Source of the DNA: Geobacter sp.
GTDB taxonomy: Bacteria; Desulfobacterota; Desulfuromonadia; Geobacterales; Pseudopelobacteraceae
Assembly (NCBI GenBank): GCA_003574895.1
Contig: PJFB01000003.1
Coordinates: forward strand, 62,001-126,000
Reading direction: 5' to 3'
DNA length: 64,000 nt
Position 1 is the stretch's first letter. Every line of letters starts with the position of its first letter. Under the pieces are notes generated by a model, which searched no databases, was not told where the DNA came from, and saw nothing but the letters and a program-made list of their open reading frames with translations. A program made the translations under genes and the position numbers. Shown piece by piece: positions 18,829 through 28,481 of the stretch.

Positions 18829-19191
18829 TCATTTATCAAATGCGCTGTGACAGCGCTCGTGCTCAGGTTTTTCTCCATAACGGAGGATAGGGATGTAATT
18901 CTCGTCGGATTGATCGATGCCTGGGGGAAAAGAGGCTTCGACAACCCTTGCTTCAAGGCTTTGGGAATCGATCAGCAGATAAAGGCATGGGTGCGCCCAA
19001 TTGGCGCCCGGCGCAAGATCAACGAACACTATCGTCCCCTCAAACGGCATAGCCATGGTCTGCGGCCCGATTCTGATCTCCTCTCCCTCCCCAAGCGGCT
19101 TCTTATACCAATAGACGATGGATCGCCTTATATCCTCTTGTCGGATCAAGCTATTGATGATGACTAGTATTTGGGCGCTGCCTGGTGCCAT
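18829..19191 (-). CDS. small protein homologous to the N-terminal domain of the adjacent caspase-like peptidase
   Basis: About 120 residues from the ATG at 19191, with AAGGAG ten bases upstream. The segment IVFVDLAPGANWAHPCLYLL followed by FPPG closely matches VFVDLAPAYNWVHPCEYHLYD and the following LPP of the protease encoded 23 bp downstream. It has no catalytic His-Cys pair. The two genes almost certainly form an operon. A free-standing pro-domain-like protein could act as inhibitor, chaperone, sensor or targeting partner; nothing in the sequence decides between these. I do not recognise a named family. Confidence 0.7.
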   Translation of the reverse strand: MAPGSAQILVIINSLIRQEDIRRSIVYWYKKPLGEGEEIRIGPQTMAMPFEGTIVFVDLAPGANWAHPCLYLLIDSQSLEARVVEASFPPGIDQSDENYIPILRYGEKPEHERCHSAFDK

Positions 19192-19314
19192 ATGCGGATG
19201 ACTCCTTGGTAAAAGCAAGCATTTGGGCGTGATGTAATTTATTCAGCTACCCGGCCTTCATGAATGCAAAAGCAGCCATGAAGGCCGAGCGCCAGACATC
19301 CTCCTGATCCAGGT

Positions 19315-20577
19315 CTATTTGGGTTTATAGCCGTCGGTCAACGTCTTCATGAATGCAACGAGTGCAGCCTCCTCGGCGCTGCTGAGCCCCAGGTTCCCCA
19401 CCTCCTGCATGTTGATGTTGTTGGGATTTTCGGCAGCAGGCCAACAGTTGTTTGCCTGGGCATATTCATCGGTAAGCGGCAGGTCCGTGGCGGCGCAGAC
19501 CGGCAGGACATCCCTGGTGTTGTAGAAGTGAACAATCCGCTCCAGGCTCTTGAAATAGCCGTTGTGGCCGTAGCCCTTGACAAAGGAAGCATCCGGCCGC
19601 TTATCCACGTTGCGCAGGGTCGGTACCTTGTGTTTGCCTTCGTTGGCAACGGCAAGCTGCTCCAGCTGTTTAGATTCGAGAGCACTGACGTTGGTGACGT
19701 ACGTCAACTTGCGCCAGTCATCGTTAGCGGCCAAATTGCGCAGAAAGCCGCCCAGGCCGGGATCGACAAAGGTGGGATCGGCAATTGTCGCCGGATTTTC
19801 CGGGTTCTTGGGAATCCCCAAGTTGTCAAAGGTAAAATCGGTAAATAACGGCATCTTGCCGCTGCCAACATGGCAGAGATGGCATTTGGCCTTGCCCATG
19901 AACAGGGCAGCGCCGTGGGTCTCCTGGTTGGTCAGGCACTTCCTGCCCTTATCGGCATCAAACTTCGAGCTGAACTGGTTCACCTCTTGCGACGCCTCAT
20001 AGGCGGCAATGCTCAGCCCAATCTTGTCATAGGCCAGTGCGATGTCGGACCCGTCGCAGGCCGTGCTGCCCCAGACGGCCACGAACAGATCCCCATAGGT
20101 GGAGCTGCAAACCTTGGACACGACGGCAGCGGCATTCGGTAGTGCCTGTTCCTTGGGATTGAGGAACGGCCCCTGGGCCTGGTCGGCAGCCGGATTGCCC
20201 AATTTCCATCCTGTTGCGCGGCCATCCCAGAAATTGCCGCCAACGAACAGCTGTGCTCCGGCCTGGGTCTGCACGCTGAATAGCGGGCTCTGGGTCGCAT
20301 AGGCCGCACTTGGCGGCTTACGATCACCAAAGCTGCCCGGTATGGACCCTTCATAGACGGCGCCGCTGGCATTGACATCTGAGTTCGGGCCGGTCCAGCC
20401 GACGCTGCCGGTGTGGCAGGAACTGCAGGCCTGGTTGCTGTTAAGGGACAGATTTTTATCTTTGTAAATCATCTTGCCCAGCAGCTCTTTCTGGGATAAT
20501 TGGGCCGCGGTGGCCGTAACCGCAACCGCCGCCAACAGGATGCATGACGCTACAATAACTTTACTGATCCGCAACAT
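19315..20577 (-). CDS. exported di-haem cytochrome c peroxidase-family protein
   Basis: 420 residues with a signal peptide (cleavage near TATA-AQ). Two haem c sites are present, CSSCH near residue 51 and CHLCH near residue 233, spaced as in the CcpA/MauG di-haem family. GGNFWDGRATGWKLGNPAADQAQGPFLNP and KVPTLRNV ... GHNGYFKSLERIVHFYNTRD are family hallmarks. Classical members reduce H2O2 in the periplasm; others oxidise small molecules. The long insert around residues 150-200 and the absence of a paired gene leave the substrate open. GGAGG fixes the start. Minus strand, upstream of the small protein and protease genes but 124 bp away from them. Confidence 0.88.
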   Translation of the reverse strand: MLRISKVIVASCILLAAVAVTATAAQLSQKELLGKMIYKDKNLSLNSNQACSSCHTGSVGWTGPNSDVNASGAVYEGSIPGSFGDRKPPSAAYATQSPLFSVQTQAGAQLFVGGNFWDGRATGWKLGNPAADQAQGPFLNPKEQALPNAAAVVSKVCSSTYGDLFVAVWGSTACDGSDIALAYDKIGLSIAAYEASQEVNQFSSKFDADKGRKCLTNQETHGAALFMGKAKCHLCHVGSGKMPLFTDFTFDNLGIPKNPENPATIADPTFVDPGLGGFLRNLAANDDWRKLTYVTNVSALESKQLEQLAVANEGKHKVPTLRNVDKRPDASFVKGYGHNGYFKSLERIVHFYNTRDVLPVCAATDLPLTDEYAQANNCWPAAENPNNINMQEVGNLGLSSAEEAALVAFMKTLTDGYKPK

Positions 20578-20683
20578 TGTTCAACCTCCTCGATTTGTTG
20601 TTGTAAAAAATTGGATGACCCCTTGGGAACATTATTGCTTAATCATCCCCCCTTTCCCGATTCCGCTCTCTGTTTCCGCAGCT

Positions 20684-22543
20684 TTACTCCAGCACAACAA
20701 ATCCGGCTGCCGGCACCTCCAACTCTATGGCGGCGATATCACCGGCAGCCCCTTTTTTCTGCACCGTCAGGGCCAGCGTGCCTTCATCGGCATGATGTGT
20801 CGAATAGACGCACTTCAACCTGCTTCCGGCGGGATGAAGCCCGGCATCCACCAGCACCCAGGCCTTACGCGCCATGTCCGGATCGGTATTGATGGCAAGC
20901 ACCATCTCCGTTTTATCGAGAATCCGCGACCAGGCCACAACGGACAGCATGCGCCCGCCCAGGACCCGGGGCAGCCCGAAATTGACTCCGTCGCCGGAGA
21001 CCTCCCGCAGGTACTGCCGCCCACGGCGCAATGGGAGCTTTTTATCCCTGAGCCTCAGGATCTCGGACAACTCATGGAACAGATCGCTACCCTCATCGAA
21101 GAAATGGCGCCCCTTGGAGCGGAAGGCACCGAAACCGCCCCCGAACATGGCTTCGCGGATGTAACGGTCGGCCCCGTCTCCGTCACCCCGGCCGTCGAAA
21201 CGCTGCTCGGTGCCGTAGTAGATGCAGGGGATGCCGAGGGTCATGGCGTTGAGGGCCAGGGCGCCCAAGGCCAGCTTGCCGCCGTCGCCGGTTGCGCAAA
21301 AGCGGGCCTTGTGCTCTCCCTTGCAAACCTGATCATGGTCGTTGATCATGGTCACCACCTTGTTTTTGAACCAGACATGGGACTCTTTCCCTACAAGCAG
21401 CGAGTTGCGAAACAGGTTAAAATACTCCTCCGGATTGGTCTTGCCCTTGATCAGCCCTTCCAACTTGGGCTGCACATCGTCGATGCCCAGGGCCGCATCC
21501 AGGCCGGTGGCCTCCAGGGTGTCGAAGGCCCGTTCCCTGCCGCCGGTGATCTCGCCCACCAGGAAGAAGTTCTCCTTGCCGATGGTCTGGGCAAACTCCT
21601 TGATGGCCGAGGCAAAGAAGCGCGTGGCCCCGATGTCCATGTGCTTTACCGTGTCGATGCGGTAACCGTCGATGTCGGCAACGGCGATCCAGTATTTGTA
21701 GACCTCGCAAAGGTTGAGCAGCGCCGGAGACGGGCTGTAGTTGCTGTCTGTACCGCAACCGTGGTTGATGTCCTTGAGATCGAAGAAATCCCCTTCCCGG
21801 AACTCCGGATCATTGTCCCAACTCTTGATCCGGCCTTTTTGGGTAAAATTGGCTGGGTCCTGGAACTCCCTTGGCCAGATCGCGTCATCCCGGTCCATTG
21901 GCAACGGGTTCTGCGCATAACCCACAAATGGCAGGCTCGCCTTACCATGCTTGTCGTTGAATCCCGCTACCTGGTAAGTCCAGCCGCGCCAGGGAGGTTC
22001 GCCATTCTCCACGGCATAGGTGAAGACGTTGCCGCTATGGTTGAGGATAATGTCGAGAATGACGTAGATGCCATTGGCATGTGCGGTTTGTACCATCTTG
22101 CGGAGATCGGATATGCTGCCGAAATGCGGGTCCACCGAGAGAAAATCCTGGATACCGTAGCCGTGATAGGTCGGCTGGAAAGCGACCTGCTTGAAGATCG
22201 GACTGAGCCAGAGGGCTGTCACCCCCAGACGCTTCAGGTAGCCGATCTTGCTGGTGAGGCCATGTAGATTGCCGCCGCACCATCCCCCGCCGGCCTGGCG
22301 CCAGGCTGCCGCATCGGCCTGGTTGGTCACTGCGTTGCCGTTATCGATGGCCGGGTCGTAAGGAGGAGTATGGCCACCGGTAACCTGCTTCCTGTCGTTA
22401 CCCCTGTACCCCTGTTCCTGGTCATCGGAAAAACGGTCGAGCAACAGGAAATACAGCACCTGGTCTTCCCAGGCGACCGGCGAAGGCTGGAATTTCTTGC
22501 CGATACGAAGTGATGTGAAATCTATGTCACCAACTCTTTCCAT
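20684..22543 (-). CDS. GH13 alpha-amylase-family glycoside hydrolase
   Basis: 619 residues without a signal peptide, so cytoplasmic. The GH13 regions are all present: VILDIILNHSG (I), DGYRIDTVKHMD (II, nucleophile Asp), FLVGEITGG (III, acid Glu) and MINDHDQ (IV). The N-terminal VLYFLLLDRFSDD and the (G)GNLHGLTSKIGYLKRLGVTALWLSPIF segment match maltogenic amylase or cyclomaltodextrinase-like enzymes. A C-terminal beta domain follows. It should act on maltodextrin or a related alpha-glucan. GGGGGT eight bases upstream supports the start. It is not linked to the treZ cluster and stands alone. Confidence 0.88.
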   Translation of the reverse strand: MERVGDIDFTSLRIGKKFQPSPVAWEDQVLYFLLLDRFSDDQEQGYRGNDRKQVTGGHTPPYDPAIDNGNAVTNQADAAAWRQAGGGWCGGNLHGLTSKIGYLKRLGVTALWLSPIFKQVAFQPTYHGYGIQDFLSVDPHFGSISDLRKMVQTAHANGIYVILDIILNHSGNVFTYAVENGEPPWRGWTYQVAGFNDKHGKASLPFVGYAQNPLPMDRDDAIWPREFQDPANFTQKGRIKSWDNDPEFREGDFFDLKDINHGCGTDSNYSPSPALLNLCEVYKYWIAVADIDGYRIDTVKHMDIGATRFFASAIKEFAQTIGKENFFLVGEITGGRERAFDTLEATGLDAALGIDDVQPKLEGLIKGKTNPEEYFNLFRNSLLVGKESHVWFKNKVVTMINDHDQVCKGEHKARFCATGDGGKLALGALALNAMTLGIPCIYYGTEQRFDGRGDGDGADRYIREAMFGGGFGAFRSKGRHFFDEGSDLFHELSEILRLRDKKLPLRRGRQYLREVSGDGVNFGLPRVLGGRMLSVVAWSRILDKTEMVLAINTDPDMARKAWVLVDAGLHPAGSRLKCVYSTHHADEGTLALTVQKKGAAGDIAAIELEVPAAGFVVLE

Positions 22544-22835
22544 TATCAGTTACCCCCTTTTGTTGTTTGCACCGTGATGTTTTTGTTCTCAAAGGATCAT
22601 GGCGTATTACGGCGCCACAATTATAATTTGCAATATATAATTAATAATTTTTATAGTTTGCCACGATTTAGTGGAAGATCAAGGGGGTGAACATACGGAG
22701 TTTGGCAAAAATTTGCGGCTGTTTTTTTCTGGAGAGCTACGGGCAACCGGTCAGTATTATTCCGGTTTCAAAACAACGAGGGGGTTAAGACGGCGGGGAT
22801 TTGGCATTGGAGGGCGCGGCAAGCCGAGGTGATGG
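22544..22835. other. AT-rich intergenic region, promoter of the GH13 gene
   Basis: About 290 bases, with a very AT-rich core near 22618-22665 (ATTATAATTTGCAATATATAATTAATAA). It should contain the minus-strand promoter of the GH13 gene. I see no gene and no convincing terminator for the kinase that ends at 22836. Confidence 0.35.
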
Positions 22836-25800
22836 TCACTTGGCCCCGTCATCCAGAATGGCAATAATCTTGTTGAGCAGCGAGGCCCTGTCGAATGGTT
22901 TTTGAATGAAATGCAGGCCCTCCGCGACAATTCCCTTCTGGTCGATGATATCGGAGGTATAACCGGACATGAAAAGCACCTTCATATCCGGCCACAGACC
23001 AGTGATCCGGTGTGACAGTTCCCTGCCGTTCATATCCGGCATGATAACGTCGGTCAGCAGCAGATCCACGGCTATCCGGCTCTCGGCAACAAGTTCCATT
23101 GCCTGTTGCGGAGTTGCCGCAATCAGGATGTCGTAGCCGACTTCCTGCAATATTTCCGCAGTGATGTCACGTACCGCCGCATCGTCCTCAACCAGCAGGA
23201 TTGTGGCATGACGGGCAAATTGCATCGTCGGCTCAGTCAACTCCGGGATCGATGCCGGATCATTGCAGCGCGGAAAACAGATTTCAAAGGTAGTGCCGAT
23301 TTCGGGTTCACTGCGGACATTTATAAATCCACTGTTCTGGGTGACAATGCCGTAGATGGTCGCAAGTCCGAGTCCCGTACCTTTGCCCGCTTCCTTGGTT
23401 GTGTAAAATGGCTCGAAGATATGCTGCAGGGTTTCCCTGTCCATGCCGCAACCGGTATCGCTGACAGTCAGCCGCACATAATCGCCGGCAGGCATTTCGG
23501 GGGGCAGGACCGCGCCAGGCTTGCCAAACGAGACATTTTCCGTCTCAATGGTCAGCAGGCCGCCGTTCTCCATGGCATCGCGGGCGTTGACCACAAGGTT
23601 CATGATGATCTGATCGATCTGGGTAGGATCCATATTGATCGCCCACAACTTTGGAGCCAACTTGAACTCGAAGCGGACATCTTCGCCGATGAAACGGCAC
23701 AATCCCTTCTGGGAGTCCCTTACCACGTCATTCAGGTCGATAACGCGGGGAGAGATTACCTCCTGCCGGGAAAACGCCAGCAACTGCCGCGTGATCTCCC
23801 GCGACTGATCGGCAGCCTTGATGATCTGGCCGAGGTAGTCCCGGTAGCGTTCCGAGGCGCTGCCCGCCCGGCTGGCCATCTCGGCATACCCGAGGATGAC
23901 CGCCAGCTTGTTGTTGAAGTCATGGGCAACGCCGCCGGCCAGCCGGCCGATGGCCTCCATCTTCTGGGCCTGGCGCAGCTGGGCTTCCAGCTTCAATTTC
24001 TCTTCCTCTTCAAGCTTTTTGCCGGTGGTGTCCACCATGATCCCGCGCAACCAGCGTGGGCGGCCATGCTCTTCGACGACCGCGACAATGTCGTGCAGCC
24101 AGACCGTGTCGCCGTTGCGGGCAATCATGCGGTACTCGAAATCATGGTCCTGAAGCTGCATGGTCCGTTCCGCACAATATTTTTCAACCCACTCCCTGTC
24201 CTCTGGGTGCATGTGTGTGGTCCAGAAATCGGGACAATACCACTCCTCGGGCGAATAGCCCAACAGGCGTTCGGCCTGCTGGCTGACGTAGGTAAAGACG
24301 AATGTTTCGGCATCCGCCTCCCAGACTATGCCGTCCACCGAATCCACCAGGTTACTGAAACGTATCCGTTCGTTCTTCAGCTCTTCCTCGGTTTGCCGGT
24401 GTTCCGTGATATCCCGGGCAATACCGAGAACGCCGATCAGATTCCCATCGGCATCATGGACCGGCGTCTTGATGGTCTCCAGCAGTTCGCGATGGCCGTC
24501 ATCCGCGTAGGTAATCCACTCCTCATTGATGCTCGGCTTGCCGGCGGCCATGGCCTTGAGGTCGTGTTCACGGAAAAAACCGGCCAGTTGGGCATCGACG
24601 AAATCGTAATCAGTCTTGCCGAGAATCTCTGCTTCCCGGGCACCGAAAAAACGTTCGAAACGGGAGTTGCAGGCAAGGTAACGGCCTTCTGGGTCCTTCA
24701 TCCAGACCAGGGCCGGCATGGTCTGCAGCAGGATGCGCAACCGGCTGCGCTCGTTTTCCAGGAAGGTCTGGGCCTGCGTCAGGGTGGTGATATCGTGGGC
24801 CATGAAATAGAGACATTCTTCCCCTGCCACATCTATGGTGGTCAGATACATCAAGGCGTTGCGCTTGGCGCCGGATTTTGTGCCGAGCACAAATAGAAAA
24901 TTCTCCAGCCGCCCGGTCTCCCTGACTATCGCCACGGCCTTTGCCCTTGTTCCCTCGTCCCACAAGCCGAGCTCGATGGAGGTGCGGCCGACGGCTTCGC
25001 TTGCCTGCCAGCCGGTCCAGACCTCAAACCCCCTGTTCACCTCCATCAGCTTGCCGTCGACCAGCCTGGTGATGCCGACCATATCCGGCATCATGTTGAA
25101 TATGTTGAGGTATTTTTGTTGGGAAAGGCGCAGCTTTTCTTCAGCCCTGGTCCTTTCCTCGATTTCCCTCAGCAGCCCGCGGTTCTCCCCTTGCACGCGA
25201 AGGTGGCGCAAGGCAAGTACCCAGACGAAACCGGCCATAAGAATGCTGTTGAGAAAGCCCACATACAATAGCGGTGAAGAAGTGGCTGTTACAGGTGGCC
25301 ACCCACCCCTTTGGACAGCGGCAATCTGCCATGCCCCGCCCGGGATGGTGACCGTCATGCTCACTGGCTCCCGGTTGAAGATATTTTCATCACCCCAGAT
25401 CATCCGGTTCGGAGTGGCACCTTTATCTCCCTGGCGCAGACCGATCTCCAACCCTTTCGACGAATTAACCCCTCCTGCCTCGATAATGTCGGACACACCG
25501 GCGACAACGGAGGTGACTCCCCAATATCTGGTTTTTTTCCCCCGTGGTACGTCCTTGCTGGTGAAAACAGGTGAACGCAGAACAAAGCTCATTCTTCCCT
25601 GCACCAGCCTTACCGGTCCGGAAAGGACGGGGACCCCGGACTCCATGGCCTGCTCAATGTCCTTGTACTGTTCCGGCACGGTCTGGTACCGAAGTCCGAG
25701 TACAGCCTCGTTGCCGGCAATGGGGTAGATCATGGTGACTCTATTATCCGGGGCAAGCGCAATGATGCGAATATGGGGGTTTGCTTTTATGGTCTGGGAG

Positions 25801-26141
25801 GCAAGGGCATTAAAGAGATCCGGGCTGATTCCGCCCTGGTAATTGATGACATGGACAAGGCCGGAGGAGGCGCTGAACACGGAATTGGCAACCGCTTCCA
25901 ACCTGGCCCTGATTGCTGCCAGCTCGCTGATGGCCTTGTTTCTGGCGTCATTCCGGTGATGATCGGCATCGATGAGCGCCACCTTGAAACTCAACAAAAA
26001 GCCGAGAATCAGGGTTACCCCGGCCAGGAACCAAGGCCCATGCCAGAATGCAGAATTATTTCCGTGAATTGAGCTGTTTTTCAAAATATCCCCCAGCATC
26101 CGCATACATGAATGATAAATAATATTTGTATCCGGCTTCAC
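22836..26141 (-). CDS. CHASE-PAS hybrid histidine kinase with C-terminal receiver
   Basis: 1101 residues. TM1 (about 36-58, WFLAGVTLILGFLLSFKVAL) and TM2 (about 290-312) flank a periplasmic CHASE domain (FNALASQTIKANPHIRIIALAPDN). Three PAS domains follow (starts near residues 345, 470 and 605), then the H-box GGVAHDFNNKLAVIL, N-box NLVVNARDAMENGG, G1 DTGCGMD, G2 GKGTGLGLATIYGI and a receiver with phospho-Asp in LLLTDVIMPDMNG and Lys in IQKPFD. The CHASE input senses an unknown extracellular signal. The likely start is GTG at 26141; the ribosome site is weak. It is divergent from the chemoreceptor gene across 209 bp. Confidence 0.9.
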   Translation of the reverse strand: MKPDTNIIYHSCMRMLGDILKNSSIHGNNSAFWHGPWFLAGVTLILGFLLSFKVALIDADHHRNDARNKAISELAAIRARLEAVANSVFSASSGLVHVINYQGGISPDLFNALASQTIKANPHIRIIALAPDNRVTMIYPIAGNEAVLGLRYQTVPEQYKDIEQAMESGVPVLSGPVRLVQGRMSFVLRSPVFTSKDVPRGKKTRYWGVTSVVAGVSDIIEAGGVNSSKGLEIGLRQGDKGATPNRMIWGDENIFNREPVSMTVTIPGGAWQIAAVQRGGWPPVTATSSPLLYVGFLNSILMAGFVWVLALRHLRVQGENRGLLREIEERTRAEEKLRLSQQKYLNIFNMMPDMVGITRLVDGKLMEVNRGFEVWTGWQASEAVGRTSIELGLWDEGTRAKAVAIVRETGRLENFLFVLGTKSGAKRNALMYLTTIDVAGEECLYFMAHDITTLTQAQTFLENERSRLRILLQTMPALVWMKDPEGRYLACNSRFERFFGAREAEILGKTDYDFVDAQLAGFFREHDLKAMAAGKPSINEEWITYADDGHRELLETIKTPVHDADGNLIGVLGIARDITEHRQTEEELKNERIRFSNLVDSVDGIVWEADAETFVFTYVSQQAERLLGYSPEEWYCPDFWTTHMHPEDREWVEKYCAERTMQLQDHDFEYRMIARNGDTVWLHDIVAVVEEHGRPRWLRGIMVDTTGKKLEEEEKLKLEAQLRQAQKMEAIGRLAGGVAHDFNNKLAVILGYAEMASRAGSASERYRDYLGQIIKAADQSREITRQLLAFSRQEVISPRVIDLNDVVRDSQKGLCRFIGEDVRFEFKLAPKLWAINMDPTQIDQIIMNLVVNARDAMENGGLLTIETENVSFGKPGAVLPPEMPAGDYVRLTVSDTGCGMDRETLQHIFEPFYTTKEAGKGTGLGLATIYGIVTQNSGFINVRSEPEIGTTFEICFPRCNDPASIPELTEPTMQFARHATILLVEDDAAVRDITAEILQEVGYDILIAATPQQAMELVAESRIAVDLLLTDVIMPDMNGRELSHRITGLWPDMKVLFMSGYTSDIIDQKGIVAEGLHFIQKPFDRASLLNKIIAILDDGAK

Positions 26142-26350
26142 CGCACTGGAACTTCCGTCAAGACAAATTACCCTAACATGTGAATAATTGCGATATTTTC
26201 TTAAAACCCGTGATTAATTCAACAATAACTATTAAATGATCTTTAGCAAGTTTAAAGTCCCGATATTTTGTATGCAAATAAATGGTGTATAAATATTAGA
26301 ATATATGTTAACTGTCCAAAAAATAAACAGATTAAATCATGAGGTGCCAT

Positions 26351-28345
26351 ATGACCATCAAAAGAAAAATTCAGATGATTCTCCTGGGGGGGTGGATATT
26401 CATTACACTCACCGGAATCTTCGGCCTTATCGGGATGCGAGACAGCAACCAGGGGATCCGGAGAATCTACCAGGAGAATATGGCCATCAGTCAGAAGATC
26501 GGGCGTGTTTCAGAGTTGATGCGTAATAATCGCATCCTGCTGTTACTGGCCTTGCAGCATGACCCTGCAAACCCTGAAATTCTGAAACTGCACGACCACG
26601 ATCTCACGGTGCATACCGATCTGGTAGTCAAAAACACCGAAGAGATAGCAAGCATCTGGAAAGAGGTAACAGCCGCAAAAATGGACCCCGAAGAGCAAAA
26701 GCTGGCAGCGGATTTTGCCGCCAAGTGGGAAACCTTTGTCAAGGAAGGTCTCAATCCGGTGCGCGAAGCCATCCTGGCCGGCAAGTTTGCCGAAGCCACG
26801 GCCTTGACCCTTACCAAGCTCAATCCGCTCTTCAAGCCGGCAGACGCCGCTGCGACATTGATCAAGGAATACGAAGGCAATGATACGCAAAAGTTTTACA
26901 ACCAGGCCATGCATCACTATCAAATGACCATGGGGCTGGTTATCGGCTTGGTAATCATTGCAATTATCGGTTCGGGACTTGTGGGACTATTGGTTATCCG
27001 TTCATTGTCGGCGGGCACCAGGGCCTTGATCGATGCCAGCAGTTCCCTGGCGCAAGGAGACCTGACCGGGCGGCTGAGGCTATCCGGAAAGGATGAGCTT
27101 GGCGCCATCGGCAGATCCTTCGACAGCATGGCCGATTCGCTTTCCGCAATCATCAGCAAGATCACGGCCACGGTTGCGGATGTTACGGCTTCGGCCGCAG
27201 AGGTACACGCAAACTCGAAAGAGATGGCGGAAGGAGCGAACCAGGTTGCCGCCCAGGCCGGCGCGGTAGCAACAGCCGGGGAGGAAATGGCCGCGACATC
27301 GGGGGACATTGCCCGCAATTGCCAGATGGCCGCCGACGGCGCCCGGCTCGTATCGGACGAGGCATCAAAAGGGAGCGGCATCATTCAAAACAGTATCCAG
27401 GTGATGGGACGCATTTCGGAACGGGTCAGCGCAACCGCCACCACGGTTGAAAACCTCGGCCAGCGTTCCGATCAAATCGGCCAGATAATCGGCACCATCG
27501 AAGACATAGCGGACCAGACCAATCTGCTGGCCCTGAACGCGGCCATAGAGGCGGCCCGCGCCGGGGAACAGGGCCGCGGCTTTGCGGTGGTCGCCGATGA
27601 GGTGCGGGCCCTTGCAGAACGTACCACCAAGGCCACCCGCGAAATCGGCGAGATGATCAAGGCGATCCAATCGGAGACCAAGCAAGCCGTTTCAGCCATG
27701 GAAGAAGGCGTCAGCGAAGTCGAGCGCGGCACCCATGAGGCCGGCAGATCCGGGGACGCCATGAATGCCATCCTTGACCAGATCAACAACCTGTCCCTGC
27801 AGGTCAGCCAGATCGCCACGGCCGCCGAGCAACAAACCGCGACCACCAGCGAAATCAGCAAGAGTATCATCGAGATCACCGATGTTTCCAACCAGACCTC
27901 CAACAATGCCCATCAATCGGCATCGGAGGGCAACAAGCTGAACACGCTGGCGGAATCGCTGACAACCATGCTGGCGGACATAACCATTGAGGAATCAATA
28001 TCTCTTTGCCTGCGGAAAGCGAAGAGCGCCCACATGATCTTTACCGGCAAGATCAAATCCCATCTGGACGGGAACCTGCGACTTGATCCCAACGCCCTGC
28101 CAACACATCTCACCTGCGCCTTTGGCAAGTGGTACCAGAGCAAAGGGCAGGAAAAATGCGGGCAAGTCGGGATCTTCCGTGAGATCAGCGCCCCCCATGC
28201 CAAGGTCCACGAACTGGGCAAACAAGCCATAGCGGCCTATAATTCAGGGGACAGGAATGCCGCCGAACAATACTGCCAGGAAATGGTGACCCAGTCGCAG
28301 CGCCTGATAAGCATGCTGGAGCAACTTGAAAGAGAGTGCAAATGA
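26351..28345 (+). CDS. methyl-accepting chemotaxis protein with C-terminal CZB zinc-binding domain
   Basis: 664 residues. TM1 (about 8-30), a periplasmic four-helix-bundle sensor (residues about 45-190), TM2 ([19 protein letters not shown]) and a HAMP linker lead to the signalling tip, with [43 protein letters not shown] split around the hairpin. The C-terminal 110 residues are a CZB domain: [16 protein letters not shown] and [10 protein letters not shown] supply the conserved Cys and His ligands. CZB domains bind zinc and in some receptors sense hypochlorite. The ATG at 26351 has GAGGT six bases upstream, better than the ATG at 26339. Confidence 0.93.
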   Translation: MTIKRKIQMILLGGWIFITLTGIFGLIGMRDSNQGIRRIYQENMAISQKIGRVSELMRNNRILLLLALQHDPANPEILKLHDHDLTVHTDLVVKNTEEIASIWKEVTAAKMDPEEQKLAADFAAKWETFVKEGLNPVREAILAGKFAEATALTLTKLNPLFKPADAAATLIKEYEGNDTQKFYNQAMHHYQMTMGLVIGLVIIAIIGSGLVGLLVIRSLSAGTRALIDASSSLAQGDLTGRLRLSGKDELGAIGRSFDSMADSLSAIISKITATVADVTASAAEVHANSKEMAEGANQVAAQAGAVATAGEEMAATSGDIARNCQMAADGARLVSDEASKGSGIIQNSIQVMGRISERVSATATTVENLGQRSDQIGQIIGTIEDIADQTNLLALNAAIEAARAGEQGRGFAVVADEVRALAERTTKATREIGEMIKAIQSETKQAVSAMEEGVSEVERGTHEAGRSGDAMNAILDQINNLSLQVSQIATAAEQQTATTSEISKSIIEITDVSNQTSNNAHQSASEGNKLNTLAESLTTMLADITIEESISLCLRKAKSAHMIFTGKIKSHLDGNLRLDPNALPTHLTCAFGKWYQSKGQEKCGQVGIFREISAPHAKVHELGKQAIAAYNSGDRNAAEQYCQEMVTQSQRLISMLEQLERECK

Positions 28346-28409
28346 TACCCCGCAAGCACTAAATTGCCGGGAGTTCCGTTTATGGTTCTCTGGCTGTCAA
28401 GCACAACGG

Positions 28410-28445
28410 ACAACGGCCGTTTCCTTCAAAGGAAACGGCCGTTGT
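28410..28445. terminator. bidirectional hairpin, 15-bp perfect stem
   Basis: ACAACGGCCGTTTCC (28410-28424) and its exact reverse complement (28431-28445) enclose a six-base loop. The hairpin lies between the converging chemoreceptor and cytochrome genes and should end both transcripts. No strong T-run follows. Confidence 0.65.
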
Positions 28446-28481
28446 CGCTACAGAGGTAAATACTGGAGTAAACGCTGATTA

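Noticed and set aside
20474-22267. 597-residue plus-strand ORF opposite the GH13 gene
   Set aside because: Antisense shadow of a gene with all four GH13 regions.
23106-24896. 596-residue plus-strand ORF opposite the CHASE kinase
   Set aside because: Antisense shadow; no domain and no ribosome site.
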